Positions 45,291 to 54,479 of a stretch of DNA of 64,000 nucleotides are shown one piece after another. Origin of the DNA: Bin5 sp965218625 (GTDB taxonomy: Bacteria; Chloroflexota; Anaerolineae; Caldilineales; Caldilineaceae); assembly GCA_965218625.1 (NCBI GenBank), contig CBDCLG010000020.1, positions 806,001 to 870,000 on the forward strand, in the 5' to 3' direction. The position numbers and the translations under genes are program-made. Numbering within the stretch: the first letter of the stretch is position 1; each line of letters opens with the position of its first letter. The notes below the pieces were generated by a model. It was not told where the DNA came from. It ran no database searches and saw only the letters and a program-made list of their open reading frames with translations.

Positions 45291-46592
45291 ATGAACAGAA
45301 ACGTAGTCGAGTCCATCCCCCCTCCCTTGCTCGGGCGGCGTCTGCGGGAGGCCCGCAAAGCGCGCGGCCTTACGCAACAGGAGGTCGCCGACTCTTTAGA
45401 TGTTGCCCGCACGACAGTCACCGCTCTGGAAAAGGGCGACCGGCGTACCCGGCCCAATGAACTAATACAGTTGGCTAGACTGTATGGCCGGCCAGTAGGT
45501 GATTTCGTCGGAACGAAAGAACCTATTTCTGATTTCAGCGTTCAGTTCCGCGCCGCTGTTACCAACCTCGACTCCCCGCAGGCCAAAGACGAAATGCAAC
45601 ATGCCGTCGAAGCATTTCAACGCCTGTGCGAAGACTACCGGTATCTCGAGGAGCTGAACGAATCGCCGCTCAGCCACAACTATCCACCCCCATACCCAAC
45701 GAATGGCGCTTCCCCAGAAGTGGCAGCGGAAGACGTGGCCTCATCCGAACGACATCGTCTTGCGCTTGGCGACGGCCCGCTCCTGAATCTGAGAGAGACT
45801 CTCGAAAACGACGTCGGCCTCCGTATTTTTACCATAAGACTCCCTTCCCGCGTGGCAGGCATGTTCAGCTACACGGACGACCTTGGGGGCTGCATCGCCG
45901 TAAACGCCCGCCACCCGCAGGACAGGCAACGATGGTCGCTTGCGCACGAGTACGGCCATTTCCTCTCGAACCGCTTCCAATCGGAAGTATCTATGTTAGG
46001 CGGATACGGTCGTTCGCGTGCCGGCGAGCGCTTTGCAGATTCCTTTGCCCGTTGCCTGCTCATGCCGACCACTGGTCTCCGTCGCAGGTTCAATGAGGAG
46101 TCGCGCACGGCGGGCGGGAAGGTCACGGCCACAGAGATCTGCCGCCTCGCCCATCACTATTTTGTCTCCGTTGAAGCGATGATGTTGCGCCTTGAGGAAC
46201 TTCGTCTTCTACCAGGAGGCACGTGGAATCTTCTGCGAGACCGCGGTTTCAGGGTTAGGGAAGCGCAGGAGCATCTGGGTTTGACCCCGCATCCCCATGG
46301 CCAGACTGACCTGCCTCTGCGTTACCAGTATCTTGCTGCCCTAACCTACGAACAGGGCAAGCTGACCGAAGGCGAATTGGCCCGTCTTCTGAGGGTTGAC
46401 CGCGTCTCAGCCAGGAGGCTGGTCCAGAAGCTGACTCAATCTTTGCTTCTCAACGATGAAGGCCAGGTCGCCTCCTTTTTTGTTGACCTGGCACGAGGCG
46501 TTAGCGAGATGGAAGAACCTGCCCCCCATATATCGGAATTGCCCGGTTCCTTCGATGTTGACCGGCCACAACCCGCTGAACAAAACTGTTAA
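45291..46592 (+). CDS. XRE-family regulator fused to ImmA/IrrE-type metallopeptidase
   Basis: A 433-residue protein. Residues about 12-70 form an XRE helix-turn-helix (LGRRLREARKARGLTQQEVA). A Pro-rich linker follows, then an ImmA/IrrE (COG2856) zinc-peptidase domain with the HExxH motif SLAHEYGHF at His219-His223 and a downstream ERFADSFARCLLMP helix that supplies the third ligand region. The C-terminus (about 345-400) has another helix-turn-helix-like segment, LTEGELARLLRVDRVSARRL. AAGGAG precedes the ATG at 45291. In ICEBs1 and similar systems ImmA cleaves a repressor. Here regulator and protease are in one chain, followed 17 bp later by a PIN-like gene. Confidence 0.88.
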   Translation: MNRNVVESIPPPLLGRRLREARKARGLTQQEVADSLDVARTTVTALEKGDRRTRPNELIQLARLYGRPVGDFVGTKEPISDFSVQFRAAVTNLDSPQAKDEMQHAVEAFQRLCEDYRYLEELNESPLSHNYPPPYPTNGASPEVAAEDVASSERHRLALGDGPLLNLRETLENDVGLRIFTIRLPSRVAGMFSYTDDLGGCIAVNARHPQDRQRWSLAHEYGHFLSNRFQSEVSMLGGYGRSRAGERFADSFARCLLMPTTGLRRRFNEESRTAGGKVTATEICRLAHHYFVSVEAMMLRLEELRLLPGGTWNLLRDRGFRVREAQEHLGLTPHPHGQTDLPLRYQYLAALTYEQGKLTEGELARLLRVDRVSARRLVQKLTQSLLLNDEGQVASFFVDLARGVSEMEEPAPHISELPGSFDVDRPQPAEQNC

Positions 46593-46609
46593 AAGGAGCC
46601 CTATAAGTC

Positions 46610-47179
46610 GTGACGCGCCATTTCGACTTGCTTTTGCTCGATGCCAGCTGCCTCCTCAACCTCTTTGCAACGGGTTTTCTGAGAGAAATCGCTGACGTAC
46701 TTCCCTATCAACTCTGCGTTGCCGACTATGTGGCCGAGCAAGAGGCCCTCTACGTCAGACGCGCCGGACCGACAGATGCAGAAGAGGCGCAGATTCCAGT
46801 GGATCTCTCTCCTCTGCATGAAGAAGGTCTGATTCAGTTGATGTGCCTGGAAAACCCGACAGAGGAGGCCACATACGTGAACTTAGCTGCTCATCTTGAC
46901 GAAGGCGAGGCGATAACTGGCGCGTTGGCCTTTCACCGCGATTGCTCCGTTGCAACCGATGACCGCAAAGCCCGCCGCGTTCTCAGGCAATATTCTGCTT
47001 CCATGGAACTGCTCTCCACGCTGGATCTATTGAAGCAGTGGGCTGAAAGGGGGCAGGCGCCCAGAGATAAACTTGGCGCGGCTGTGGCCAAAATGCGAAC
47101 GGGGGCAAGTTACGTCCCAGGCCGGCGCGATCCGCTCTATCCATGGTGGCGGTCGATCGTCCGCGGAACGGTGACATGA
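46610..47179 (+). CDS. PIN-like domain protein, probable toxin partner
   Basis: A 189-residue protein starting with GTG at 46610, 17 bp after the XRE-ImmA gene. It has the layout of a PIN-domain RNase: Asp11 in LLLLDASCLLNL, Glu100 in LDEGEAITGALAFH and Asp117/118 in VATDDRKARRVL, which would bind Mg2+/Mn2+. PIN nucleases cut RNA and often act as toxins. The pairing with an XRE-ImmA protein is a toxin-antitoxin-like layout. A hairpin terminator follows at 47206. Target RNA is unknown. Confidence 0.75.
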   Translation: MTRHFDLLLLDASCLLNLFATGFLREIADVLPYQLCVADYVAEQEALYVRRAGPTDAEEAQIPVDLSPLHEEGLIQLMCLENPTEEATYVNLAAHLDEGEAITGALAFHRDCSVATDDRKARRVLRQYSASMELLSTLDLLKQWAERGQAPRDKLGAAVAKMRTGASYVPGRRDPLYPWWRSIVRGTVT

Positions 47180-47205
47180 TGCCGAAACCGCGTAGCACGG
47201 TACTT

Positions 47206-47235
47206 GAGGCGCCCTCACGGTCTGGAGGGCGCCTC
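47206..47235 (+). terminator. hairpin terminator after the PIN-like gene
   Basis: GAGGCGCCCTC (47206-47216) and GAGGGCGCCTC (47225-47235) form a perfect 11-bp stem with an 8-nt loop. No strong T run follows. It lies between the PIN-like gene and the convergent VanZ-like gene, so it could serve both. Confidence 0.6.
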
Positions 47236-47270
47236 CCAACTAAAGTTGCATATTCCCGTTCCTCCCGCCC

Positions 47271-47687
47271 TCACTCTGTAATCGGCGCCGGTTGCCGCGC
47301 CCACCGGTCAAACAGCTTCCTCACCGCCAGAGCCAGCAGCACGCCAATGACGCCGCCGAACATATCGACGCCGATATCGAAAAAATTGTCGCCGTGAATT
47401 GGCAAACGTTCGCTGAACAGCTGGATGCCCTCCTGCAGCACGGCCACGCCCAGGACCAGGGCCAGCGCGACCATGACTCCTTTCCGAATCGCCAGCCTGC
47501 CGTACAGACTAAACATCAGCAGGGCGCCCAGCACGCCGAAGAGCAGGCTGTGCATGAAAATATGCATCCATTGCGGGCTGAACAGGTCGTTGAACAGCCT
47601 GTAGCCCAGCGGCGAGACGCGTATGAACCAGCCCATGGGGAACAGAATACCAAAAATCCAGAAAGCAAGGACCAGATTGCGCTTCAT
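47271..47687 (-). CDS. VanZ-like membrane protein
   Basis: A small integral membrane protein of 138 residues with four hydrophobic segments. The motif VLQEGIQLFSERLPIHGDNFFDIGVDMFGG matches the conserved region of VanZ-like proteins (E-x-x-Q followed by D...N...G), seen here as LQEGIQLF and FFDIGVDMFGG. VanZ confers low-level teicoplanin resistance in enterococci, but most homologues are of unknown role. ATG at 47687 (MKRNLVLAFW) is used; the frame extends six codons further. Confidence 0.65.
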   Translation of the reverse strand: MKRNLVLAFWIFGILFPMGWFIRVSPLGYRLFNDLFSPQWMHIFMHSLLFGVLGALLMFSLYGRLAIRKGVMVALALVLGVAVLQEGIQLFSERLPIHGDNFFDIGVDMFGGVIGVLLALAVRKLFDRWARQPAPITE

Positions 47688-47853
47688 TTTTCTCGCTCCT
47701 CCCACTTGTATTGATTCGACGCCTCTTGATACTCAGACAAACTGCGGAAACCTCGACCTGGTTCCCGCCATTGCTGCTGAAATATGGGACCGGGACTCGC
47801 CGGCGACGCAAGATCATATCGGGGCGTGCCCCGCTCAGAATTGAAAATCGATA

Positions 47854-47882
47854 TTGCCCAGTTACTTCAAATGTGCTAGACT
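47854..47882 (+). promoter_or_regulatory. candidate promoter of the bactofilin gene
   Basis: TTGCCC (47854-47859), 17 bp and TAGACT (47877-47882), about 120 bp before the GTG start at 48004. Confidence 0.4.
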
Positions 47883-48003
47883 GCGCGCAGTAGGATAGAG
47901 ACCATACCCCTGTATTTTGCCTGCCGAAAAGTCGAAATTGGCGCGGCCTCGCTTTCCGTTTGCAGGTAGAGGGAATGAATGTTTTCTTAATCAGGAAGAG
48001 CCA

Positions 48004-48444
48004 GTGTTTCGACGCAACGAACGTCCGCAACCGGACGCCATCGAAGTCATCATCGGCCCAAGAGCCACTTACACGGGCGCACTTCGCAGCGACAGCAGCA
48101 TCCGCGTTGACGGCGTCGTCGAAAGCGGCCTGCTGGAGACGCTGGCCAATGTGATCCTGACCGAAGCCGCGCGCGTCAACTGCGAAATCCGCGCCCGCAA
48201 CGTCAGCATTCGCGGCTACTTCGACGGCGTCATCCGCGCCGACCGCGTTGAGTTGCTGGCCGGCTGTTACGTGCGCGGCGCCCTCTACGTCAACAGCTTC
48301 CTGCTCGACGAAGGCGCAACGCTCGAAGGCGAACTGCACATGCGCGGGGAAAACGCCGAAGAGCCGCTGGACCTCACGACTGACACGGCTGAGCCATTGC
48401 TCTTGCCAAACTCTGATCAGCAGGAAGAGTCAGAGTTCTTTTAG
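48004..48444 (+). CDS. bactofilin family polymer-forming protein
   Basis: A 146-residue bactofilin that would polymerise without nucleotide into filaments involved in cell shape or envelope organisation. The core is a right-handed beta-helix (IIGPRATYTGALRSDSSIRV, DGVVESGLLETLANVILTE, GYFDGVIRADRVELLAGCYV) flanked by short disordered tails. I use the GTG at 48004 because AGGAAGAG lies directly before it and the family's short N-terminal tail fits; the frame opens at 47917. Confidence 0.82.
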   Translation: MFRRNERPQPDAIEVIIGPRATYTGALRSDSSIRVDGVVESGLLETLANVILTEAARVNCEIRARNVSIRGYFDGVIRADRVELLAGCYVRGALYVNSFLLDEGATLEGELHMRGENAEEPLDLTTDTAEPLLLPNSDQQEESEFF

Positions 48445-48559
48445 CGTACGCCCAACGCCTGCCCGGGACACCTTGCCCCAACGATACGAAGGTTGTCTCG
48501 AAAAGGTTTCCGCATCAGGCCGCGCTCGCCGCAGCGCTGAGACTGACTGCTAATCTTCA

Positions 48560-49195
48560 ATGGACTGGATCCTGATCATCGCCGGCGCGCTGCTCGGCTA
48601 TCTGCTCGGTTCGGCGCCGGTTGGCGTGCTTGCCACCGCGATCTACGGCGTCGACATCCGGCAAGTGGGAAGCGGGCGCACGGGCGCGACCAATGCATGG
48701 CGCGCGGCCGGCCTGAAGGCTGCGATCCCAACGCTGTTGGGGGATGCGCTGAAGGGCGTGGCGGCTGTCCTGCTGATCCGCTACGGCGCGAGCGCCTTTC
48801 TTCCCGGCACGGGTGAGATCGCAACTGCCGCGGCCGCTTCTGTGGCCGGCGCCGGCGCGGTGGTGGGACACAACTGGTCGCTCTTTCTGGGCTTCAAAGG
48901 CGGCGCGGGCGGCATCACGACGGCGGCGACGATCGTGGCCATCTCGCCGCTGATCGGCGCGGTCGTCTGTCTGGTCGGGCTGCTGCTGATTTGGTGGAGC
49001 CGCATGGCCTCGATCGGCACCTACAGTGTCAGCGTGACTTCGTTGGTGTGCGCGCTCGTTTTTTCGATTGCCGGTCTGACCCCCTGGCCCTATGTAATAT
49101 TTGGCCTCATTGCCTACCTGGCCGTAACTATTTCTCTGAGCCGCAATCGCCAAGCGCTCAAAGACGGCGAGGAGCGGGTGATATCGCTGTGGTAA
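48560..49195 (+). CDS. plsY: acyl-phosphate:glycerol-3-phosphate acyltransferase
   Basis: A 211-residue membrane enzyme with about five hydrophobic segments that acylates glycerol-3-phosphate with acyl-phosphate, the first step of phospholipid synthesis. The three PlsY motifs are present: GSGRTGATNAWRAAG, VVGHNWSLFLGFKGGAG, and the start YLLGSAPVG. It is monocistronic by position, between bactofilin and catalase. The plsX partner is not in this window. Confidence 0.9.
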   Translation: MDWILIIAGALLGYLLGSAPVGVLATAIYGVDIRQVGSGRTGATNAWRAAGLKAAIPTLLGDALKGVAAVLLIRYGASAFLPGTGEIATAAAASVAGAGAVVGHNWSLFLGFKGGAGGITTAATIVAISPLIGAVVCLVGLLLIWWSRMASIGTYSVSVTSLVCALVFSIAGLTPWPYVIFGLIAYLAVTISLSRNRQALKDGEERVISLW

Positions 49196-49233
49196 TCGTC
49201 CGTTTTCAGGGACATCCCCATACAAACCTTTTG

Positions 49234-49263
49234 TTGGACAAGATAGTTCAACCTCGGTATAAT
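49234..49263 (+). promoter_or_regulatory. promoter of the catalase gene
   Basis: TTGGAC (49234-49239), 18 bp and a consensus TATAAT (49258-49263), 47 bp before the start codon. Confidence 0.6.
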
Positions 49264-49309
49264 TTCTGAATTAGGAAGAGGCTCTTCATACACATGAAAG
49301 GCGATAAAG

Positions 49310-50824
49310 ATGGCTGAAAGCAAACGGTTGACAACCGCTCATGGAGCGCCAATTGGAGACAATCAGAACTCACTGACCGCCGGCCCGCGCGGTCCACTTC
49401 TAATGCAGGATTATCAACTCCTGGAGAAGATGGCCACCTTTAACCGCGAACGCGTCCCGGAGCGGGTCGTGCATGCCAATGGTTCGGGAGCCTACGGAAC
49501 CTTCACCGTTACAAATGATGTCACGCGCTACACCAAAGCCAGGATATTTTCTGAAGCAGGTAAGCAGACCGACTGTCTGCTCCGCTTCTCGACCGTCGCA
49601 GGGGAACGCGGCGCGGCAGACGCTGAGCGCGACGTGCGCGGATTTGCTGTCAAGTTCTACACGGAAGACGGAAACTGGGATATGGTCGGCAACAACACCC
49701 CGGTCTTCTTCGTTCGCGATCCCTACAAATTCGGCGACTTCATCCATACCCAGAAGCGCGACCCCAAGACAAACATGCGCTCCAGCACAGCTATGTGGGA
49801 CTTCTGGTCACTCTCTCCCGAAAGCCTGCACCAGGTCACCATCCTGATGAGTGATCGCGGTCTGCCCCAGGGGTATCGCTTTGTCAACGGCTACAGCAGC
49901 CATACCTACAGCTTTATCAATGGAGACAATGAACGCTTCTGGATCAAGTTCCACTTCAAGACGATGCAGGGCATCAAGACATGGACCAATGCCCAGGCGG
50001 CCGAGATTGTCGGGCAGGACCGAGAAAGCTCGCAGCGTGATCTCTTCGACGCCATCGAACGAGGAGATTATCCGCAATGGCGCGTCTGCGTCCAGGTGAT
50101 GCCGGAAGAGGATGCTGAGACCTACCGCATCAACCCTTTCGATCTGACCAAGGTCTGGCCCCATGGCGACTATCCGCTGATCGAAGTCGGCATCATGGAA
50201 CTCAATCGCAACCCCGAAAACTATTTTGCCGACATCGAGCAGGCCGCGTTTGAACCCTCCAACATCGTTCCCGGCATCGGCTTCTCGCCAGACAAAATGC
50301 TCCAGGCGCGGATAATGTCCTACGCAGACGCCCACCGCTACCGCATCGGTGTCAACTATACCGCCCTTCCAGCCAACCAGCCTCAGTGCCCGGTTCACAC
50401 TTATCACCGCGACGGTAACCTGCGTTCTGACGGCAACTTCGGCGGTGCGGTCAACTATGAGCCTAATAGCATGGGAGGGCCGGTCGAAGATTCCCGCAGT
50501 CTCGAGCCGCCGCTCAAGGTATCCGGCGATGCTGACCGCTACGACCATCGCGTCGGCAATGACGACTATACGCAGCCCGGCAATCTATTCCGCCTGATGA
50601 ACAGCGACCAGAAAGAGCAGTTGTTCAGCAATATCGCCGAAGCGATGGATGGCGTGCCTGAACGTATCCAGACGCGGCAGCTTGTTCATTTTTACAAGGC
50701 CGATCCGGACTATGCTTGCGGCGTGGCCGGGAAGCTGAACCTTACCCATGTCTCTGAGCAGGTTGCCACCCTCGCGGATCTGTCTCTGGCTGACCTAATA
50801 GTGAAGACCAGCGCAGAAGCATAG
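49310..50824 (+). CDS. monofunctional haem catalase
   Basis: A 504-residue small-subunit catalase that splits hydrogen peroxide into water and oxygen. The distal His55 in RVVHANGSGAYG, Asn128 in WDMVGNNTPVFFVRDP and the haem-ligand Tyr338 in ARIMSYADAHRYRIG are all present. Length fits clade 1/3 catalases. A consensus -10 box lies upstream and a rho-independent terminator lies downstream at 50963. No oxidative-stress regulator is adjacent. Confidence 0.95.
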   Translation: MAESKRLTTAHGAPIGDNQNSLTAGPRGPLLMQDYQLLEKMATFNRERVPERVVHANGSGAYGTFTVTNDVTRYTKARIFSEAGKQTDCLLRFSTVAGERGAADAERDVRGFAVKFYTEDGNWDMVGNNTPVFFVRDPYKFGDFIHTQKRDPKTNMRSSTAMWDFWSLSPESLHQVTILMSDRGLPQGYRFVNGYSSHTYSFINGDNERFWIKFHFKTMQGIKTWTNAQAAEIVGQDRESSQRDLFDAIERGDYPQWRVCVQVMPEEDAETYRINPFDLTKVWPHGDYPLIEVGIMELNRNPENYFADIEQAAFEPSNIVPGIGFSPDKMLQARIMSYADAHRYRIGVNYTALPANQPQCPVHTYHRDGNLRSDGNFGGAVNYEPNSMGGPVEDSRSLEPPLKVSGDADRYDHRVGNDDYTQPGNLFRLMNSDQKEQLFSNIAEAMDGVPERIQTRQLVHFYKADPDYACGVAGKLNLTHVSEQVATLADLSLADLIVKTSAEA

Positions 50825-50954
50825 TCGGAACTGGCAACGCCGGAAGCGTCGCTGGCCAAAGCCGCCGACTGACCTCCCAGCAACGTATGCATTGAGGTCA
50901 TACGCCAGGGGGAGAAGGTACACGTACGAATAGGCCTGATTTTCATTCACCGCC

Positions 50955-51137
50955 GCGTACAGAGCCGACCGGGAAATCGGTCGGCTTTTTCGCGTCTGGG
51001 GCTGCGATACGGGGAACCTGCAGTTATTGGACATCTTCCTATCTTGTGATCGCCAATGTTGCCGATTCAGCACATATGATCTGGGTGTGTTGTGGTTAGA
51101 TCTGTCTGTGTTTTGCAGACGATAAGGTTCCCCATTT
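50955..51137 (+). repeat. repeated block A (terminator plus conserved tail)
   Basis: The block starts with CGTACAGAG, contains the terminator, then a divergent middle and a conserved end with AGATCTGTCTGTGTT and TCCCCATT. Block B at 54901-55083 has the same order. The two are clearly related but have diverged, and neither encodes a protein. Confidence 0.5.
50963..50990 (+). terminator. rho-independent terminator after catalase
   Basis: AGCCGACCG (50963-50971) pairs with CGGTCGGCT (50978-50986) and is followed by TTTT, a typical intrinsic terminator. It is about 140 bp after the catalase stop. Confidence 0.85.
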
Positions 51138-51158
51138 GTTGTATCGACTCTGAAGCGG

Positions 51159-51422
51159 TCAGAACGCCCCCGGATGGTATGTCGGAATTGAGCGCCCCTG
51201 GACGTCCTTGCGCTCGTATCGGCGCACTATGAAGCGCAGAATGGCTTCTGGCCCGTCCGGGCTCTTGTGGAACAGGGTAACAAGGCTTGTGCGGTCGGAA
51301 TGCCACTTCAGTTCCCACCCTACGGCATCGGGTAAGTCGTGCCCGCCTGCTGTTGCCCCCAGCAAATCTTCCAGGAACACGCCGGGCGCGCCTGAGCCGT
51401 TGTAGCGTGATTCCTCCGGCAT
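51159..51422 (-). pseudogene. truncated MvaI/BcnI-like restriction endonuclease fragment
   Basis: An 87-residue frame with the look of a MvaI/BcnI-family type II enzyme: YNGSGAPGVFLEDLLG, then DAVGWELKWHSDRTSLVTLF, where the Glu and Lys of WELK fit an E-x-K nuclease site. The family is about 250 residues, so most of the protein is missing after KDVQGRSIPTYHPGAF. It lies just downstream of a DNA-methyltransferase tail on the same strand, as in a restriction-modification operon. Assignment is by motif memory only. Confidence 0.5.
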
Positions 51423-51505
51423 AACTTACGGGCCGTGTGCTATCACGGCCCGGACTCGCTCAAACAGTTCTTTGCGCGTGCGAGGCGGTCTGGATGGAAA
51501 CTGTG

Positions 51506-51760
51506 TCACCGGATCATCCTCCTCACCTTGTCGATGCGAACACGGGCAAGGGTGCAGCAGTCCTTCGATATGTCCATCTCGATCCACTGCTGCCGTTCCA
51601 ATTCTGTCGCCATTCCTGTTGTCCCTGAGCCAATAAACGGATCAAGTACAATCTGTGCGGTCGTAGAACCGATTACCCGCTGGGCGAGCTCTACAGGAAA
51701 GGGTGCAGGATGCGGATTGTCTTTGTCCTGAGGGATAGTCGAGACATCACACGCATTCAC
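51506..51760 (-). pseudogene. C-terminal remnant of a beta-class DNA methyltransferase
   Basis: An 84-residue frame with HPAPFPVELAQRVIGS (motif X-like) followed by LDPFIGSGTTGMATELERQ (motif I, SAM site). In N4/N6 beta-class enzymes motif IV lies N-terminal to this, and it is missing: an in-frame stop lies a few codons upstream and the alcohol dehydrogenase gene begins beyond. Without the catalytic motif it should be inactive. It precedes the restriction-enzyme fragment on the minus strand. Confidence 0.7.
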
Positions 51761-51889
51761 CAGACCTCTAAACCCTACTCCTTAGCTGAATTCGGGTTTT
51801 GACATGACTGCCCTAGCCTGATAGACTCGGCGATGAAAGAGATTGACCGCTTAGGTTTAGCAATCCAAGAGGGCAAAGGGGAGTTCACT

Positions 51890-53041
51890 ATGAGAGCCGT
51901 CGTGTACCAGGGTCCGTTCAGCGTTGCCGTAGAGGAAGTTCCCGATCCCGAGATAATGCATCCGAATGACGTAATCGTCAAGATTACTTCGAGTTGCATC
52001 TGCGGCTCCGACCTGCACATGTATGAGGGTCGGACTGCGGCCGAACCGGGCATAGTCTTCGGACACGAGAACATGGGTATAGTCGAAGATGTCGGGTCCG
52101 CTGTGAAAACCTTGTCCGTAGGCGACAGGGTCGTGATGCCGTTCAACGTCGGCTGCGGCTTCTGCAAGAACTGCCAGCGGGGGTTTACGGGTTTCTGTCT
52201 CACGGTCAACCCAGGATTTGCCGGCGGCGCGTATGGATACGTGGCAATGGGACCATGGCGCGGCGGGCAAGCCGAGTACATTCAGGTGCCTTACGCGGAC
52301 TTCAACTGTCTGCCTCTTCCGTCCGGGGATGCATTCGAGTGGGATTTCTCTCTTCTGGCGGACATATTCCCCACGGGTTATCACGGCACTGAGCTTGCCG
52401 ACGTGAGTCCCGGCGAGAGCGTCGCCGTGTGGGGCGCGGGACCGGTCGGTCTGATGGCCACCTATAGCTGCATCATCAGAGGGGCGGCGGAGGTCTATAC
52501 CATCGATCACGTGCAGGAGCGGCTGGACAAGGCCAGCGAGATTGGCGGTATTCCCATCAATTTCGATGACGGTGATCCGGTGGAGCAGATCAGGGACAAG
52601 CGCGGGGGCGACGGTGTGGACAAGACGGTCGACGCTGTGGGCTATCAGGCCGCTGCGCAAGGATCGTCCGCCGCCGGAGGCGAGCAGACCGAGATTCCCA
52701 ACGTGGTCCTAAATCAGATGATCGACCTGATCAATCCCACAGGGATCATGGGCATTCCGGGCCTGTATGTGCCATCGGACCCCGGTGGAGTGGACGAGGG
52801 CGCCAAGAGGGGCTCTCTGGCCATCAACTTCGGGAAGCTTTTTGAGAAGGGTCTGAAGCTGGGGACGGGTCAATGCAACGTGAAGCAGTACAACGCCTAC
52901 TTGCGCGACCTCATCATATCCGGCAAGGCCACTCCCCGCTTCGTTGTGTCCCACGAGGTGCCGCTGGACGACGCCGCCGACGCCTATGACAAGTTTGACA
53001 AGCGCATCGAAGGGTACACCAAGATCCTCCTTAAACCTTAA
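51890..53041 (+). CDS. zinc-dependent alcohol dehydrogenase, formaldehyde dehydrogenase-like
   Basis: A 383-residue medium-chain dehydrogenase of the glutathione-independent formaldehyde dehydrogenase type. Catalytic-zinc ligands lie in CICGSDLHMYEG and FGHENMG. The structural-zinc Cys cluster is CGFCKNCQRGFTGFC. NAD(P) binds at VWGAGPVGLMA. The extended insertion after the nucleotide loop (AAQGSSAAGGEQTEI) fits this subgroup. I use the ATG at 51890, with AAAGGGGAG just before. The physiological substrate is uncertain. It stands alone 224 bp before an NHL-repeat gene on the same strand. Confidence 0.88.
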   Translation: MRAVVYQGPFSVAVEEVPDPEIMHPNDVIVKITSSCICGSDLHMYEGRTAAEPGIVFGHENMGIVEDVGSAVKTLSVGDRVVMPFNVGCGFCKNCQRGFTGFCLTVNPGFAGGAYGYVAMGPWRGGQAEYIQVPYADFNCLPLPSGDAFEWDFSLLADIFPTGYHGTELADVSPGESVAVWGAGPVGLMATYSCIIRGAAEVYTIDHVQERLDKASEIGGIPINFDDGDPVEQIRDKRGGDGVDKTVDAVGYQAAAQGSSAAGGEQTEIPNVVLNQMIDLINPTGIMGIPGLYVPSDPGGVDEGAKRGSLAINFGKLFEKGLKLGTGQCNVKQYNAYLRDLIISGKATPRFVVSHEVPLDDAADAYDKFDKRIEGYTKILLKP

Positions 53042-53264
53042 ACAGAACGCGCCGGTTCGTTCCCGGGCAGCACGTACTTAGAGAATCAGGGGATGTGGGG
53101 GCGGCATCACACCCACACCGTTCCCCGGCCCGCGTGTGATCACTCGTGCTGCAAAGCTTCTCCCTGCATGTTCGGGAACGGCACGCGCGCTTCAAGCGCA
53201 GGCAGACGCTAAAACAGCTGCCCTTGAATTTCAACTACGAGATTGACGCGCAGGAGGTAATGTC

Positions 53265-54272
53265 ATGCGGGTAGGCAGCGAAGGGCATTCATACGACTGG
53301 AACGACAATTGGGCCAAGCTTCCCGAAAGTGAAAGCTCACGCAAGGGATGGGCGCATCCGGGCATCGTTGTCACGGGATCGGGAAACGTTATGACCAGCC
53401 ACCCCGGCGATCCGGAAGTGATGACTTTCGACGGGGACGGCAACCTGATTTCCTCGTGGCGCGGCGACTTTGCCGAGGCGCATGGGATCACCCTCATCAA
53501 CGAGGACGGAGTCGAGTATCTGTGGATTGTGGACCACGGATCCAAGAATCACTATCTTCACGGCTACCAGAACCCTCCGGGCGTGGGCGAAGGGCCCGGT
53601 CAGGTATTCAAGACGACATTGGACGGTGAAGTGGTCATGAGGCTGGAGACGCCTCCCCTTCCCATGTACAAAGACAAACGCTACTCCCCCACAACCGTCG
53701 CGGTGAACGAGGAGCGTTTTGGTGGCAACGGCGACATCTGGGTGGGCGATGGGTACGGCGCGTACCATGTCCACAGGTTCACGAAGGATGGCGAGCATGT
53801 CAGCAGCATCAACGGCGAGGAAGGGGCCGGGGCCTACAACTGCCCGCACGGCATCTTCTTTGATTATCGCAAGTCCGAGCCGGAGCTCTACGTGGCGGAC
53901 AGGGCCAACGACCGCGTACAGGTCTACGACATGGAGGGTGGATTCAAGCGGATGTTTGGTGACGGTTTTCTGAACACGCCCAGTTGTTTCGCGACACATG
54001 GCGATCTGATGATCATTGCCGAGCTTCGCGCCCGCCTCGTGGTCACCGATATAAACGATGAACTGCTCACGTACCTCGGCGACAACAAGCAGGTGTGCGA
54101 TGTTGAGGGCTGGCCCAACAATGTGAACGAATCGGGGCAGTCAGTACGCACGAGCCACCTGGAGACGGGCAAGTTCAACAGCCCTCACGGTTTGGCTGCT
54201 GACGCCAGCGGTAACCTGTATGTGGCCGAATGGCTCATTGGGGGCAGGGTAACCAGACTGAATAGGGCCTAA
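53265..54272 (+). CDS. NHL-repeat beta-propeller protein
   Basis: A 335-residue protein with several NHL-type repeats, for example GNVMTSHPGDPEVMTFDGDG, GDIWVGDGYGAYHVHRFTKDG, ELYVADRANDRVQVYDMEGG and NSPHGLAADASGNLYVAEW, forming a six-bladed propeller. No signal peptide is seen. Related proteins include peptidylglycine monooxygenase-like lyases and sugar-binding or scaffold propellers; the activity cannot be assigned. AGGAGG precedes the ATG at 53265. Confidence 0.78.
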   Translation: MRVGSEGHSYDWNDNWAKLPESESSRKGWAHPGIVVTGSGNVMTSHPGDPEVMTFDGDGNLISSWRGDFAEAHGITLINEDGVEYLWIVDHGSKNHYLHGYQNPPGVGEGPGQVFKTTLDGEVVMRLETPPLPMYKDKRYSPTTVAVNEERFGGNGDIWVGDGYGAYHVHRFTKDGEHVSSINGEEGAGAYNCPHGIFFDYRKSEPELYVADRANDRVQVYDMEGGFKRMFGDGFLNTPSCFATHGDLMIIAELRARLVVTDINDELLTYLGDNKQVCDVEGWPNNVNESGQSVRTSHLETGKFNSPHGLAADASGNLYVAEWLIGGRVTRLNRA

Positions 54273-54479
54273 GCGCCCTGGGGACGCTTTGCGTCGCCGC
54301 CTGACAAACGAGAGTAAGCCACCACACGTCCTGCCGGAATTCCAGCACGGTGGCAAGGGGGACCGCACGGTTGTGGCGGTCCCTTTTCTGTGCTTCTGCG
54401 GTTACGCGCCAAGTTAGCGCGGCTATTCCCCTCTTTCCAATCCCTGCTATAGTATCCCGGACAGCGCAGACCGCTTAGC

